Origin: Coprinellus micaceus
Lineage: Eukaryota > Basidiomycota > Agaricomycetes > Agaricales > Psathyrellaceae
Assembly: GCA_951394405.1 (NCBI GenBank)
Contig: OX596337.1
Span: 4,216,001 to 4,280,000, forward strand
Length of the DNA stretch: 64,000 bases
Direction of reading: 5' to 3'
This document shows, in pieces, positions 32,679 to 43,443 of this stretch. The first letter of the stretch is position 1. The number at the start of each line of letters is the position of its first letter. The position numbers and the translations under genes are program-made. A model generated the notes under the pieces. The model saw only the letters and a list, made by a program, of their open reading frames with translations, made no database searches and was not told the origin of the DNA.

Positions 32679-33528
32679 ATGCTCCCCCACCGAACCCTCA
32701 CTCTCCTTGCATTCGGCTTCCTCGCTTCGACCGCCGCGGCGACCCCAACGTGGCCATGGCTGTTCCCAGTACAACCGAAGCCGCCAGCTCAGCCTGAGCC
32801 CGAAGCCCCTCTTGTGACCAAGGTAAGCGAAGAATGACGACTGGCTCGCGAGATGAAATGTTCAACCTTGACGTTCGTTCGTGCAGGCCGTCGTGGTGTT
32901 GAAGGGTACAGTTGCAGGTGGCACCGTCACCTTTCAGCAGGCAACTAAGACCGGACCTGTGACGATCACCGGAAACCTGACGAATCTCGACCCCAGCGCC
33001 CTCAGAGGGATCCACATCCAGTGAGCTTTCTGGCTTGAAGCTGGTCGGCAGGATATGATGCTAAAATCGATTGCCTTTGACAGCCAAGCCGGGGACCTCA
33101 GCAACGGTTGTGCGTCTGCCGGACCTCACTTCAACCCATTCAACCAGACCCATGGCGCACCAACGGACACTGTTCGTCACGTCGGCGATCTTGGAAACAT
33201 CCAGACCGATGAAGCAGGGGCAGCCCTCTTCACCCATGAAGATAACATCATTTCTTTGAATGGACCCTACAGCATCGTTGGGTAAGTCACCAACGAACGT
33301 TGGCTTCTCTTCGGGGTAGAAGTGAAGCCCACTCACGCTTACTTATAGTCGTTCCGTCGTCCTGCACGCTGGAACCGACGACTTGGGCAGGGGAGGAAAC
33401 GCTGATTCCGCGGCCACTGGGAATGCTGGCGGACGTGCAGCGTGCGGAGTGATTGGTTCGTTTTCATCTTGGCCTTCTCGGTGTCGTGGGTTTATTAAAC
33501 TGATCTATATTCGTTAGGACTTGCATGA
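32679..33528 (+). CDS. Secreted Cu/Zn superoxide dismutase
   Basis: Converts superoxide to O2 and H2O2 outside the cell or in the wall. It starts at the ATG at 32679 with a signal peptide ([15 protein letters not shown]) and a Pro-rich linker. The domain follows: [36 protein letters not shown] (Cu ligands HxH, first disulfide Cys), [13 protein letters not shown] (bridging and Zn His), RHVGDLGNI (Zn His and Asp), [16 protein letters not shown] (last Cu His), and [10 protein letters not shown] (second disulfide Cys). All metal ligands and both cysteines are present after splicing. Five exons; one intron splits the HIH-Q codon at about 33019-33082. The final exon is only 11 bases (GACTTGCATGA). 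An N-terminal extension before the fold is unusual compared with cytosolic SOD1. Confidence 0.95.
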
Positions 33529-34396
33529 GGATGGGGGGCTGCGTGGAGGATACGAACCACGGGGGATATGGGCCCGGTGGGTGTAGCGCGATACCTATAT
33601 CCATACCCGAGTACACTTGGACTCACAGCTGCTATACATACCCAATCTCGGGAAGACCGAGTATTCTCCAGCATGTGCCAATCTTGGCGAAGGATGACTG
33701 GATGAGCTCGTCTGTCGAGACCCAAGACTTTGAGTTTCTGCCTGCACTCCACCTGCTGCATGGGCTGTGATGTCATGGTTCTGTACGCGATCGATCATGT
33801 AGCGACAGAACTCTCTTATCTATTGGGCGAACGTGCTCACCCTGAATGCGTTCGCGATATACAGGCTCACTCACCTCTATCACCAAGCCGGCGCACTTAC
33901 GTACACCCCCTATCCTTCACCTCGAAGGTCCGGTGCAAAGCAATGTGACCACCACCGAGGCACAACAGAAGTCAGAAGTCAATAACCCAATCACCTCCTG
34001 GTAACCGGGTGACCATGCCCAGATGGCTGCGCTCCATAAAAGGTCTCCACGTGCGACGAAAGTTGTCTGGAGTGTGACGACACCACGACACCCGCTGGGA
34101 AGACGTCCTTCCAGAACCGCCAATGTAATCACCACTTGCATTCCGCCCGTCTTCTATCCGCTTGTTTCCGCTCCTTCTTTCCGCGCTCGTCAGGATCACG
34201 GATACGTACACCCTGTTGTGAAATCTTAGCGGTTATCACACCGTCGACCATCCATCAACGACGAGGCAGCGCTCATATAATAGCCTGGTATACACTCCTC
34301 GGTAGTGTCCCTAGGCTTGCCTTCCACCTTTCATCCCTTCCCTCGGATCCCTAGCTTGAGCGCGTTGATCACTGCCCTACCGCGTCCGTTCCAGCC
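33529..34396. other. Intergenic, nothing recognised
   Basis: Short antisense frames only. It is the promoter side of the phosphatase gene. Confidence 0.5.
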
Positions 34397-35886
34397 ATGT
34401 ACTCTGTGAGGACTCAGCCGAACCGACCTCCTCCATCGAGTAGCGAGATCATCGATGGCAAACTCTATCTCGGAAAGTGAGTTGGTTGTTCCCATCTTCA
34501 TTGAAGGAGAGTCTAAATGCTGAGGATCGTACGCACCTAGCTTGTCAGCCAACCTCGACGCAGACTACCGAGCCACACTCGGAATCACGCACGTCGTCTC
34601 CGTCTGCACCGACTGCTCCTCGACGGGTTCGAATCATTTAGTGATCTCCGTCGACGACAATGAGTACGAGGATATCCTTGTGCACATGCCCAAGGCCGTC
34701 GAGTTCATCGACCGGGCGTTGAAGCAGGGTGGAACGGTGCTTGTGCATTGTGTGATGGGGGTGTCAAGAAGCGCGACGATCGTTGCCGCGTATCGTGAGT
34801 TTTCTGTCATCCTCCCTTGGGTCGAGGCTGAACGAGACTGTGCGCAGTGATGAAGACGAGGGAGTGGGACGCAATGAAGGCTCTGGACTACATTAGATCT
34901 CGTTAGTGTTCGTTTCGCGCTGCACAGACGGAGACTTACAAGCTATTTACAGGCCGGCGAGAGGTCCTCCCCAACTACGGCTTCTTCAAGCAGCTGCAAG
35001 TCTACGCCAAGTGCGGGTACAACCCCAAACCCACCGATCGCTCCTGGAAGAGGCGATTCACGCAAGACGTTACCCGATACTTGGGGTATCTCGACGACGT
35101 TGGAACTATCATCGACGACAGGCTTTGCATGATGAGGTGCGTCGCAACAACGCCTTGGACCACGCGATGCGGTGTGACTGACGTTCGATATGCAGTGAGT
35201 TCCCAGAGGATGAGGAGCAGGGTCGGTGGGTGCTTCAGGAACACATGTTCACGGACGTCGTCGTCGTTGGGCCATGCGAGGTGCCGGAGCCTGTGGAAGC
35301 GTTAGGGTTGACGGTGCATCAAGTCGATGCGAGCCAGGAGTCGTGGTCGAAGGTCGAATTGCCAAGCGCTTGTCGGAATATTGCCCAGGCACTTGAAGGG
35401 GACGCACGTGTCTTGGTCTACTCGGAGAGCGAGACGAAGGCCGGCCTTGTTGTATGTGGCTATCGTGAGTCGTTCAGCTTCTCCTTCGTCGCTTCACGTA
35501 GCTCAACCAATGATATAGTCATGGCATCGAAACATATTTCGTCCCAAGCAGCACTCACAACCCTGCAAGAAGGTAAGTCACGATCATCGACGAAGGGGTG
35601 CCACTCACCTAACCGTCCCCTAGCTCTCCAACTCTTCACCCCCTCCACCAACTTCCTCCTCGAACTAGAAATGCTCAACCATGTCGCGTTCAAATGGCTT
35701 CAGCCCGAAAGCGATGGCGACGAAGAAGACGACGACGAGACTGAGCCCACGCCCGTCGAAGTTAGCCCTCTAAAACCTCGAAGCGACAGCTTCTCAAAAG
35801 CGTTATCCAGCATACAGGGAAAGGCCAGAGAGCGTCTCCAAGCTGCGGCCCTCCAGACGCGTTCCCCACAACTTCGCTTGTTTTGA
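34397..35886 (+). CDS. Dual-specificity phosphatase with a degenerate second phosphatase-like domain
   Basis: From the ATG at 34397 the first exons read IIDGKLYLGNLSANLDADY, then THVVSVCTDC and the P-loop HCVMGVSRSATIVAAYLMKT (Cys nucleophile and Arg of HCx5R). The general acid Asp is probably in SVDDNEYEDIL. Then come ALDYIRSRR and NYGFFKQLQVYAKC. A basic linker (KPTDRSWKRRF) leads to a second module that mirrors the first: VVVVGPCEVPEPVE, RVLVYSESETKAGLVVCGYL, AALTTLQEALQLF and NFLLELEML. There the P-loop has become YSESETKAG, losing both the Cys and the Arg. An acidic stretch and basic tail end the protein. At least seven introns. The first domain should be active on phosphotyrosine or phosphoserine; the second would be a pseudophosphatase, perhaps for binding or regulation. 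Confidence 0.88.
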
Positions 35887-36063
35887 ACTGAGACTTTGGA
35901 CCTCTCATTGGACTTACTACGTACTCGTTAGCATACTGATAGACCACAAGCTTGACTGTATAGACTACTCACCTTGGCCCTTATCCCCCCAACGCGCCAG
36001 TCGCATCGCGCCCTGCTCCCTCTCCGCCAACGTGTCGCGTCGGATACTGGGACCCCTCGATCT

Positions 36064-36421
36064 ATGCCACGGCCCAATAAAAGTGGGTTCATTTGGATAA
36101 CTACTGGCGTAAGTAGTATGACTCTATGGCTATACATTGTCTGGGGCGGCATCAGCATGTCTACCGCAACGAAGCGGCCTTAAGTGCGAACGTACCCCAC
36201 TGCAGTTACTCCGACACTTGCGCCCCCACCGCGCCGAATTTCGACATTTAAATGACACTAGGCACGATGAGGCTGATTTGAAAGCACTCTTGACGATCAT
36301 TACACGCGATACAATGCTCGAAGAAAGTCTGGAAGATGGTGGTAGCAAAGGAAAGGGTATCCGACCCCGGTTACCCCGTTTACCGATCCCCCCAGCCCCT
36401 AACCCCACACTCGCAGCTTGA
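36064..36421 (+). CDS. Possible small two-exon protein, unknown
   Basis: A tentative gene: the ATG at 36064 (MPRPNKSGFIWITTG), an intron at 36109-36205 with good GTAAGT and GCAG ends, then LLRHLRPHRAEFRHLNDTRH and a C-terminal PRLPIPPAPNP, 86 residues in all. Splicing keeps frame, which argues for it. No domain is recognised and the coding nature is unproven; it might instead be the 5' leader of the downstream Nudix gene. Confidence 0.3.
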
Positions 36422-36492
36422 ACCCCAACCACTGCCATCGAGCCTGGGGTCCTGGATACCTCTGAAGATTTTACCATTCTGGAGTCACTTTC

Positions 36493-37793
36493 ATGCTTCT
36501 GAAACGCCAAAAACGAAACCCACTACTCGAGTTCCATCGGCCCAAACCTGCAGCAAACGCTGCGGCGCTGATTCCAGTCCTTACAGAGGACTCCAAACGG
36601 TGCGTGGATCCTAGAAACTCTGGTTCGACGGAGGCACACACTGAAGAACTCGAACACCAGATGTTTGCGCAATCTTTCGGCGTACAGGACACCCAAGCAG
36701 CGCCTGACCTACCCCAGGTCCAGGATGGCAGCAGTCCTCGTCGCGCTCTTCGTTGGGCGGAAGGGAGACCTATATGTTCTGCTCAGTCGGTAGGTATGGT
36801 GTCGCTATCCCAAGTTCCAAGTCACAGTCGCTGAATTATAGCTCCCCCTTCCTTCCCCAGACGGTCTGAATCACTACGAACCTATGCTGGCGATACTTCG
36901 TTACCAGGAGGGCGTGTGGATCCAGAGGACAGGTCTATTGAAGATACCGCCCGTCGGGAAGCATTCGAAGAGGTGTGTACCGATGAGGTCTACACCCTTA
37001 CCAAAGTTAACGCTCACATAGATAGGCCTGCCTCGAGATCAGCGGAAGGTCCCGTTGCTTTGTGTGTTGGAACCGTTCCTTGCTGCTGAACTGATTGTAA
37101 CTCCGTAAGATGCCTGTCCCTTCCTTGTCCCTCCCCCGAAGTTTATTACTCAACTCCTTCACAGCGTGGTTGTTCTCATTCTGGACAAAACCCTCACAGT
37201 CAGTCACCTATGCCACGTGTCTCTCGCTCTGGTACAACGTTTCTTACACCCTATGGTAGCCTCTCCTAAACCAAGCCGAAGTTGCCTCCCTCTTCTCGCA
37301 TCCTCTGGTCTCCTTCCTCACAACAACGTCACCATTCCCCTCCGAACACGAAGCTCAAGAAGGGTCGTACCACACATCCTATGATTATGACTCTGCAGGG
37401 CCTTTCGCGGACAAACAAGTGTTTAGGGTGCACCGGTTCTTGACGGGGCGAGAGGCAGGAGGGGTGAAGCCTGTGTTTGGACTAACTGCGTGAGACCTCA
37501 CCTTCTACAATTTCCCTCCATTCGCATCAGACTCTAACTTTCTTTTCAAAACTACCCCCAGAGCTATGTTGATCAGGACAGCAATGATCGGCTATGGCCG
37601 GCAGCCCGAGTTCGAAGTATACTCACCGAACGCTCCTACGATGGAACAACGGATGGCGTGGGCACTTTTGAACCGGAAGGTCTTTTGGGAAGCGTGCGAG
37701 AAGGAGCGGATTGACCTGTCGTTGGCGAGGAAGATCGCTGGGGTGAAGGATGCGGTACCTCCACGAGGGAGGAGGCCCAGGGCTAAGCTCTGA
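36493..37793 (+). CDS. Nudix hydrolase, NUDT7/Pcd1-like CoA diphosphatase
   Basis: Predicted to cleave CoA or acyl-CoA to 3',5'-ADP and 4'-phosphopantetheine, usually in peroxisomes. The ATG at 36493 leads to ALIPVLTEDSKR. An intron from about 36600 to 36690 joins this to TPKQRLTYPRSRMAAVLVAL. Then come the CoA-hydrolase opening LLSRRSESLRTYAGDTSLPG and the Nudix box GGRVDPEDRSIEDTARREAF-EEIGL, with the two-residue insertion typical of the CoA-diphosphatase branch. The last exons hold FGLTAAMLIRTAMIGYGR. The end is RGRRPRAKL; its final tripeptide AKL resembles a peroxisomal targeting signal 1 (SKL-like), which supports location. Seven exons. The exact 5' exon is less certain than the rest. 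Confidence 0.9.
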
Positions 37794-38610
37794 CTTTGCA
37801 CTGTGTGTTGTTGTAGATAGATGGTATCTCGAGGTATGCAGGATGGCTTTGAATAATGGAAGTCGTATGCATTATTCAAGGTCATTATCCGATGGATGCC
37901 TGTGTGTTGATTCTTTGGGTACCTTTCTATCCACACTTCAGTGAGGCGCGCGATTTTTGGGCTTGACGTACGCCGAAGGCCCAAACCCACCCCTCGGTGC
38001 CAGCCATCCGACCCTATTTCGTTCGACGAGCACAACAGGAATGCTCAGATCGGCGGGCGCTTAACTCCTGATGGGAATGATGCGGCTCCTTTCACGACAT
38101 CTATATTGCCTACCTTCATCGTCCTCCATGGCAGCCATTTGCTCCTACGTTGCAATAAATAAGAGATGTGGACCTTCGAAAGGGTTCCTTCGAGGTCAAT
38201 GGCCACAAGACCGCGATTGATGTCGATAGCGCGCCTCGAGGCGGGCTCCGAGCCAAGCCGGTCAAAGCGCCCATCATATCGTAGCAACGCGCCTTCTTTG
38301 TTCATCCTCCATTGGCCGCGTAGCGACGGATCCGAAAGCCACAATACCTCAATGGCTAGTCCACAAAGGCACACAATCACACAATGCCCTCCCTCCAACG
38401 ACCGTCGCCGAGAGCGAATGCGGTGTTCCAATGGATGCCACAAGGCAACGAGACTGAGAGGGGCGTCCGAGAATGGAAGGTCTTGGGTGCAGTGAATGGC
38501 AGGGGTGGCGTTGGGATGCGCAAAGCACTTCAATGGGTGGCCACTCGTGAGGCGGGTCAACATGCCTTGCACTGCTTCCGTGTCCGCTGAGCCACACAAT
38601 CTGGGAGGGC

Positions 38611-38617
38611 TATAAAA
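38611..38617 (+). promoter_or_regulatory. TATA box of an unidentified transcript
   Basis: TATAAAA is followed by a long C/T-rich tract with TTCC and CTCC blocks, the usual look of a fungal core promoter and leader. No coding sequence could be matched to it. Confidence 0.4.
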
Positions 38618-39005
38618 CCTGGACCCATTTTTTGGTGAAAGCGCTATCACTTTCCCCTCTCTTCCTCGTCTCCCCAGGCTCATCTCCCTCCCGTCGTTCG
38701 TCTCCCTTTCCTCTTGTCGTCGTTGTCCGCCACATTCCTATCCCTTTCAGCTCTCGGGCTCTTCAATCATATCCCTGTTTCCTCTGCCCTTCTGCTTGTT
38801 CTCTCCCTTTGATCATCTAGGCCCTGCCTGGTCCAACTCGGTATTCCTCTGCTGCTATTTTCCCCTTGGCTGACGGATTTTCGCACTAGCCTGCGGCGGC
38901 TGACTTCCATGTTCTCCACCGACGCCCCTAGCTAAGTTCCCTTTTTCCCGCCGCCTATGCTCACGGCCTCCTTCAGACGTGAGCACCCTCCCAGCACTCC
39001 AACAA

Positions 39006-39520
39006 GCTGATGCCCAGCGTCAACACGCGGAAGAGCACATCTAGCTGGCAGCACCTTCACCCCTTGCTCCATTCAAGATACGGGGTCCCAGAAGAGAGCA
39101 TGAAGAGGCTCACCGCCCACCCTCGAAAAGAGCCTCCGAGGCCAACGTCGGCGTCCAGGTCCTGCCCGACCTGGCCCCTGGAGCGACGCTCCTTGTCCTT
39201 CAGCTACGTTCTCGTTCTCCCTCCCCGCCTTGCTGACCATCTTTGGACGATGACTTCCAGCAGAAGAGCTGATGCCCAGCGCACCCTACACAAGCAGGGG
39301 CCGGATGACGACTCAGAGAAGAGCCTTTTGGCCACCATCGGCGTCCAGGGTCTGCCCCGTCTGGCACCTGGAGCGATGTTCAGCTACGTCTTCTGCTTCG
39401 ATCTCTCTCTCCCTCTCTCTCCGATTTCTCTCTTCCAGCCCGGATCGTCTTCCAGATTTCCCATTCTCGTGTGCCTTCCAGCGCAAGCGCTGATGCCCAG
39501 TGCACCCTCCGAAGGGGCCG
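39006..39520 (+). repeat. Three degenerate direct repeats
   Basis: Units start with GCTGATGCCCAG at 39006, 39268 and 39489. Units 1 and 2 also share a later block around GGCGTCCAGG...CTGG(C)ACCTGGAGCGA (about 39149-39187 and 39340-39376). Units 2 and 3 share GCACCCT and GGGGCCGGATG. Read in one frame the shared block gives NVGVQVLPDLAPGAT and TIGVQGLPRLAPGAM, so it may have been coding. Confidence 0.6.
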
Positions 39521-40226
39521 GATGCTCATGGCTCCCCCCTGTGCTTGTCCATCTTCTTCCTCCCCTCTCTCATCTTCTCTCTGGCTCCCGTGAGACGATC
39601 TCGAGGGCCGAAGGGCTGGGCGGGTGGAGCCCTCGAGGCGTGACCCCTCTTGTGAGCTTGAGTGAGGATCGGCTCAGCCCACATTCGGTTCGGTGACAGG
39701 GGTGAGTGAGCTGGGTCTCGATGTTCGCCTGGGTTTCTTTCCTCGTCCTGCTTCACGCTTTGTGGATGGGACACGCCCCGAGGTCCAATGGGTGGGTGCG
39801 GCGCCAAGGTGCATGGGATTCCTCGAGGCTGGGTTGGTTTCTTCGTCCGTCGGTTTCCTGGAGCCTGCTCTGGTCGATGAGCTCGCGGTTCAAGACCCCA
39901 AGGGGCCATTCGAAAATGGTGCGTTTCGATCGACTTCTTCTCAATATCCCGGCTCCCCCAGTTACTTTCGGAGAGAGGCCCGTCAGTTCCGCGGACGACG
40001 ATTCAATCAAGGTTTGAAGCAGCGTTCAGACCCAGCCGTTTTCACCGTTCCGAGTCCACCGTGCCCCGGCCTTCCCTTCCGGGTCTTGGCAGGCCTTCGT
40101 CTCCGCGTCCGGGTGCGCCTACGAGTTGAGGTCCAAGAAACCGAGTGATAGTCTGAGCGCTTGAGTGACTGCTGACCCTTTCACCGATAGCATGTTCCGT
40201 CTTCTTCGTTCGTTTCTGTCAGTTCA

Positions 40227-40887
40227 CTGGCTGGACCAGACTTCGTAGTCAGTAGAGTATTTCCCGAGGAAGGTGGAGAGGTACGTCTGGCACGCACCTC
40301 TCCTCCTGTGTGCTCCCTTGTCGTGGGCCTCGGGCTTAAGTCGGGATTGCTCTGCAGTCTCGACGACCAAAGCACACTTAAACCTTCTTTTTTCTTCTTC
40401 TTGCGGTTGTAAAGGGTTTATCGAGTGGGGATCTGAGGTAGTAGTTGGCTTCAGTGGTATTGCGGCTTTGTGCTCGGTGCTGCTTTCGCCCCCTGCGCCA
40501 TGGAAGGTCGGGGTAGCTGGAGAAAGGCTATTTTTTGATCCCCACGAGCGTACGCGCGCTACTCTGGCCGTTCCAACCACGGTCTAGGACGCAGACGTTG
40601 GTTGGTTCAAATTGCGAGAACTGTTAGGTTCGGGAGGCAGAGTGGGCTACTTTCCTGGTGCGTCACTCGTATCTTCCTTTGTGGCCGCTTCTTTCATCAT
40701 GACTCGCATTTTAGTTTCCTTTCTGCGGGCCGTGTGACCTCTTCCTGGCTGGTCTAGAGGAGTTAGTAGAATACTTCCCAGGGAAGGTGGAAAGGTGGCA
40801 TACCTTTTCTCCTCGTGCTTCCTTGTCGTGGACCTTGGGCTTGAGCCGAGACTGACGAAGTCGAAGTGACCAAAGCACGTTGAAACG
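40227..40887. repeat. Diverged direct duplication, 518 bp apart
   Basis: Segment 40227-40383 matches 40745-40887. Common blocks include CTGGCTGG, CAGTAGAGTATTTCCC/TTAGTAGAATACTTCCC, GGAAGGTGGA, CTTGTCGTGG and ACCAAAGCAC. Read on the minus strand both copies contain SRLKP...HDK and STF.GKYST, so the copies may descend from a coding or structured-RNA unit. Confidence 0.6.
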
Positions 40888-41092
40888 TTAGATATATCAT
40901 CCCTGTATATTAGAACAGCGAGAATAGGAAGCCCTCCTTTCGTTCTGACGACCGTCTTGTGTGTACCAGGACCGGTGATCTACTAGAGCGCTTCCAAGCC
41001 GATGAGTCAGGCATGCATGGGGGGTTCGGATTGAGCAATGATACAGATTGTACAACTTCGATCGAGGGTGTTAACTTCTAGGTCTCAACCTT

Positions 41093-41598
41093 CTATTGGC
41101 CTCCACGAAGAGCAAGGACGAGATGGAGTACTGATCCGGCTTGGATATTCAGTTCATTGGCTGTCTTCTCGTCTTGCCTAATGAAGGGAGTTCCCGAGTT
41201 GTAGTGCAAGTTCCGTGCGGCGTTGGTCAGCAATACGGCACGGAGAGGAGAGGTATAAGGACGCACATTTGACGACCACCGAAAATCAAACGCTGCTGTG
41301 CTGGGGGTACACCGGATTGTTCCTCGACCTTCTCCTTGATCCTCGAGATCTACAGCAAATCAGGCGCTTTATCCTTATGTTGACGAATCGACGATGAGCG
41401 TACCTTGTCATCGGGGTCGATATCGAGTTCGATCTATCCATAAAGCTGGAGTTAAGCACCTCTCAAACCTCGCAAGGTGCCACCTCGCAGGATGGAATGG
41501 CGTACCTCCTTGCCAGTCAGAGTCTACAACAGCATTTCAATTTGAGCAGCTCGAAATCGATGACAGTGACCCCGACTCACCTTGACTTTGATCAACAT
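41093..41598 (-). CDS. NEDD8: NEDD8 (Rub1) ubiquitin-like modifier
   Basis: A 77-residue protein that is conjugated to cullins to activate cullin-RING ligases. Five exons on the minus strand: 41581-41598 (MLIKVK), 41506-41523 (TLTGKE), 41404-41433 ([10 protein letters not shown]), 41267-41349, and 41093-41177. Together they read through [35 protein letters not shown] and [13 protein letters not shown] plus one Gln, which the usual processing protease would remove to expose Gly-Gly. Residues diagnostic for NEDD8 rather than ubiquitin are the MLIKVKTLTGKE opening, the Q/DEKTA segment and ALRGG (Ala instead of Arg before LRGG). Two exons are just 18 bp, so the gene escapes simple frame scanning. 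Confidence 0.95.
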
Positions 41599-42760
41599 GG
41601 TATCTCGTGGTTATATAGTCCTCAAGGAAGACCTTCAAAGGTGGATATATGTGGGGTGTTGAGGAGAACGATGAGGAACTGAGGAAAGCCAGTTATTGAC
41701 GCGCACTACAGGAAACCCAGGTCACGCCGCGTCATGATGGCACATGACTCTCCATCAGACGCGTCGCGTCGCGTCATTTATCGGAGACGCGCTCGCGCTA
41801 GGAGCTGTTAATTCGCCTCTTCGGCGCGCCAAACAACTACTGTTCTGGAGTTTCATACAATATATGAAGCTTTGTGCCTTTTGGGGGGCGTATTTAGGCC
41901 GGATTACCTTACGCTCAGGCTCAAGCATTCGTTCAAGAGGCTGCCACTCTGGGTCACAAATATCTCGGCTGTCTAGATTTACGAAAACGCGCTAGGAGAA
42001 GCAGGAGACAATACAAAATAAGGGAATTGTTGGGCTAGCGAGGTGTACTTTGACACGAACCGGGACCTGAGACAAAGCACTATGGTGTTCTCACGCACCT
42101 TGGCTTTGATATAGACTGGCGTTGCTTTGCCGTTCGCCCATCCTCTGCCACATCGCCTTCCAAATGGATTCCGCCGACGTCCACAAATCATGATATGGAA
42201 CGACAAAGAACTCCATTGTCCTTCTGTTGGATACACTGGAGCTCTACTGGTATCTGTGTCTCGGTCGGACGCTCTTCGTGGCTACCTCCCTTGACAATGA
42301 CTGTCTACGAATTGCCCAGCCATCGAAGAATTTTGAGGGAACTTGGTAGAGCTTCGGCGAGCTAGTTAAACGACGCTGAGTCTCTGACCCATGTCTCTGC
42401 CACAATTACGGATAACTATCCTGTCTGCTTGGAGACAAAGTGCTTTGTTCATCGACTACCTTTCGAATGGCTGTCCAAACCCAAGTCGTAGTCGCTAAGC
42501 GACGCCGCGTGTGGACTATTGCTTTGGTCGGGGTAGTATCGTGGCTCTTTGATAATGGGAGCCCGAGTATCACACGAGCCACTCCATTGCGGTGGCCTCC
42601 CATGATCAAAGCCATCCCCGCCTTGAGGCCCCATTGCTTTGCGCTGTACCACACTATGGCCTGGTCAAAGAGAGCAAAGCAAGGACGACTATTATTTAAG
42701 TCGCTGCCAACGACCGATGTATGTCCAGTGTTCCCCCCACATCCTCTCGCATCGTCTAAC
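41599..42760. other. Divergent promoter region, one doubtful frame
   Basis: Lies between the divergent NEDD8 and 42761 genes. A minus-strand stretch at about 42060-42200 can be read as MEFFVVPYHDLWTSAESIWK, or in another frame across a 32-bp intron-like gap as VYIKAK + VPVRVKVHLASPTIPLF. Neither is complete. A TATTTAAG box at about 42693 could serve the 42761 gene. Confidence 0.4.
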
Positions 42761-43443
42761 ATGCCCGCCGCACAAGCACACATCCCCTCCGCCGCCTTCC
42801 GCTCCACCACCAATTCACTCGTCGGTCCCCCTCCTGCCCCCTTCATCTTCAAGAACAAGAGTCACCACTATATCCCACGTCTCCCATGCCCCGCAGAGCG
42901 CGGATTCCCTACCGGAACCACCTCCCTTCCTCCCCCAATCGCCTTCGGTCATCCCGGAGAGTGGAAGCAGGGAGTCCTATTCAGAGACTTCCAAAAGATA
43001 GTTAAGACCATGGAGGGCTCCGACAGGATGGTGCTCGGGGAACTGGGCATCTCCGAGATCACACTCTGGTTTGCTGTGAGTTTATACTTTCTGTGTCTCA
43101 TCTTAACATGCTGATTCGTCCCCTCGTAGTTCCCGTGCTACGAACATATGGGCTTCAGGAGACATATGACCGGCGTCGGAAAGGACACAAAGGCTGTACT
43201 TGGGCAAAAGCTCATCGCAATATATAGAGAATTTATGGTGGTGCGTCTATTCCCAACGAAAAAGTCTGCCGTGTGAGTTATCTAACCCATACTTTTCAGA
43301 TGGCTCTGGGAGCGACCAGGCAGGGCAACTGGTGTGATCGCATCGTTGGCAAGAACATCTCCTCCGACAACCTCCTCCTCTTGGAGCTTTGCCACTTCGA
43401 CGGGGACAATTGGCAGCTCAGCATCGGTTACGAAGAGAAGTAG
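42761..43443 (+). CDS. Small orphan protein, three exons
   Basis: Exons 42761-43075, 43130-43240 and 43300-43443 encode about 189 residues from MPAAQAHIPSAAFRSTTNS. A Pro-rich N-terminus is followed by a more regular part: EWKQGVLFRDFQKIVKTMEG, LGELGISEITLWFAFPCYEH, VLGQKLIAIYREFMV, and NLLLLELCHFDGDNWQLSIG. Splicing keeps the frame throughout and the C-terminal half looks folded. No signal peptide, membrane segment or known motif. A TATTTAAG element lies about 65 bp upstream of the ATG. It resembles the orphan genes at 59-62 kb in size and promoter style but I see no clear sequence similarity. Confidence 0.65.

Larger units (their letters stand above)
37794..41092. other. Gene-poor region with repeats
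   Basis: About 3.3 kb between the Nudix and NEDD8 genes. It holds a TATA box (38611) followed by a C/T-rich leader-like tract (38650-38820), a three-unit degenerate repeat (39006-39520) and a duplicated 150-bp segment (40227-40383 and 40745-40887). Open frames exist on both strands but none is convincing as a protein. Confidence 0.45.

Noticed and set aside
38045..38683. 212-residue minus-strand frame with an ATG
   Set aside because: It runs antisense through a TATA box and C/T-rich leader, has no motif, and overlaps equally open frames on the plus strand.
41611..41617. TATATAA as NEDD8 promoter
   Set aside because: It lies only about 13 bp upstream of the start codon, too close for transcription to begin before the ATG.
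41979..42236. Minus-strand frame near NEDD8 reading KATPVYIKAK
   Set aside because: Two competing frames look equally coding, the intron needed is only 32 bp, and neither reaches a sensible end.
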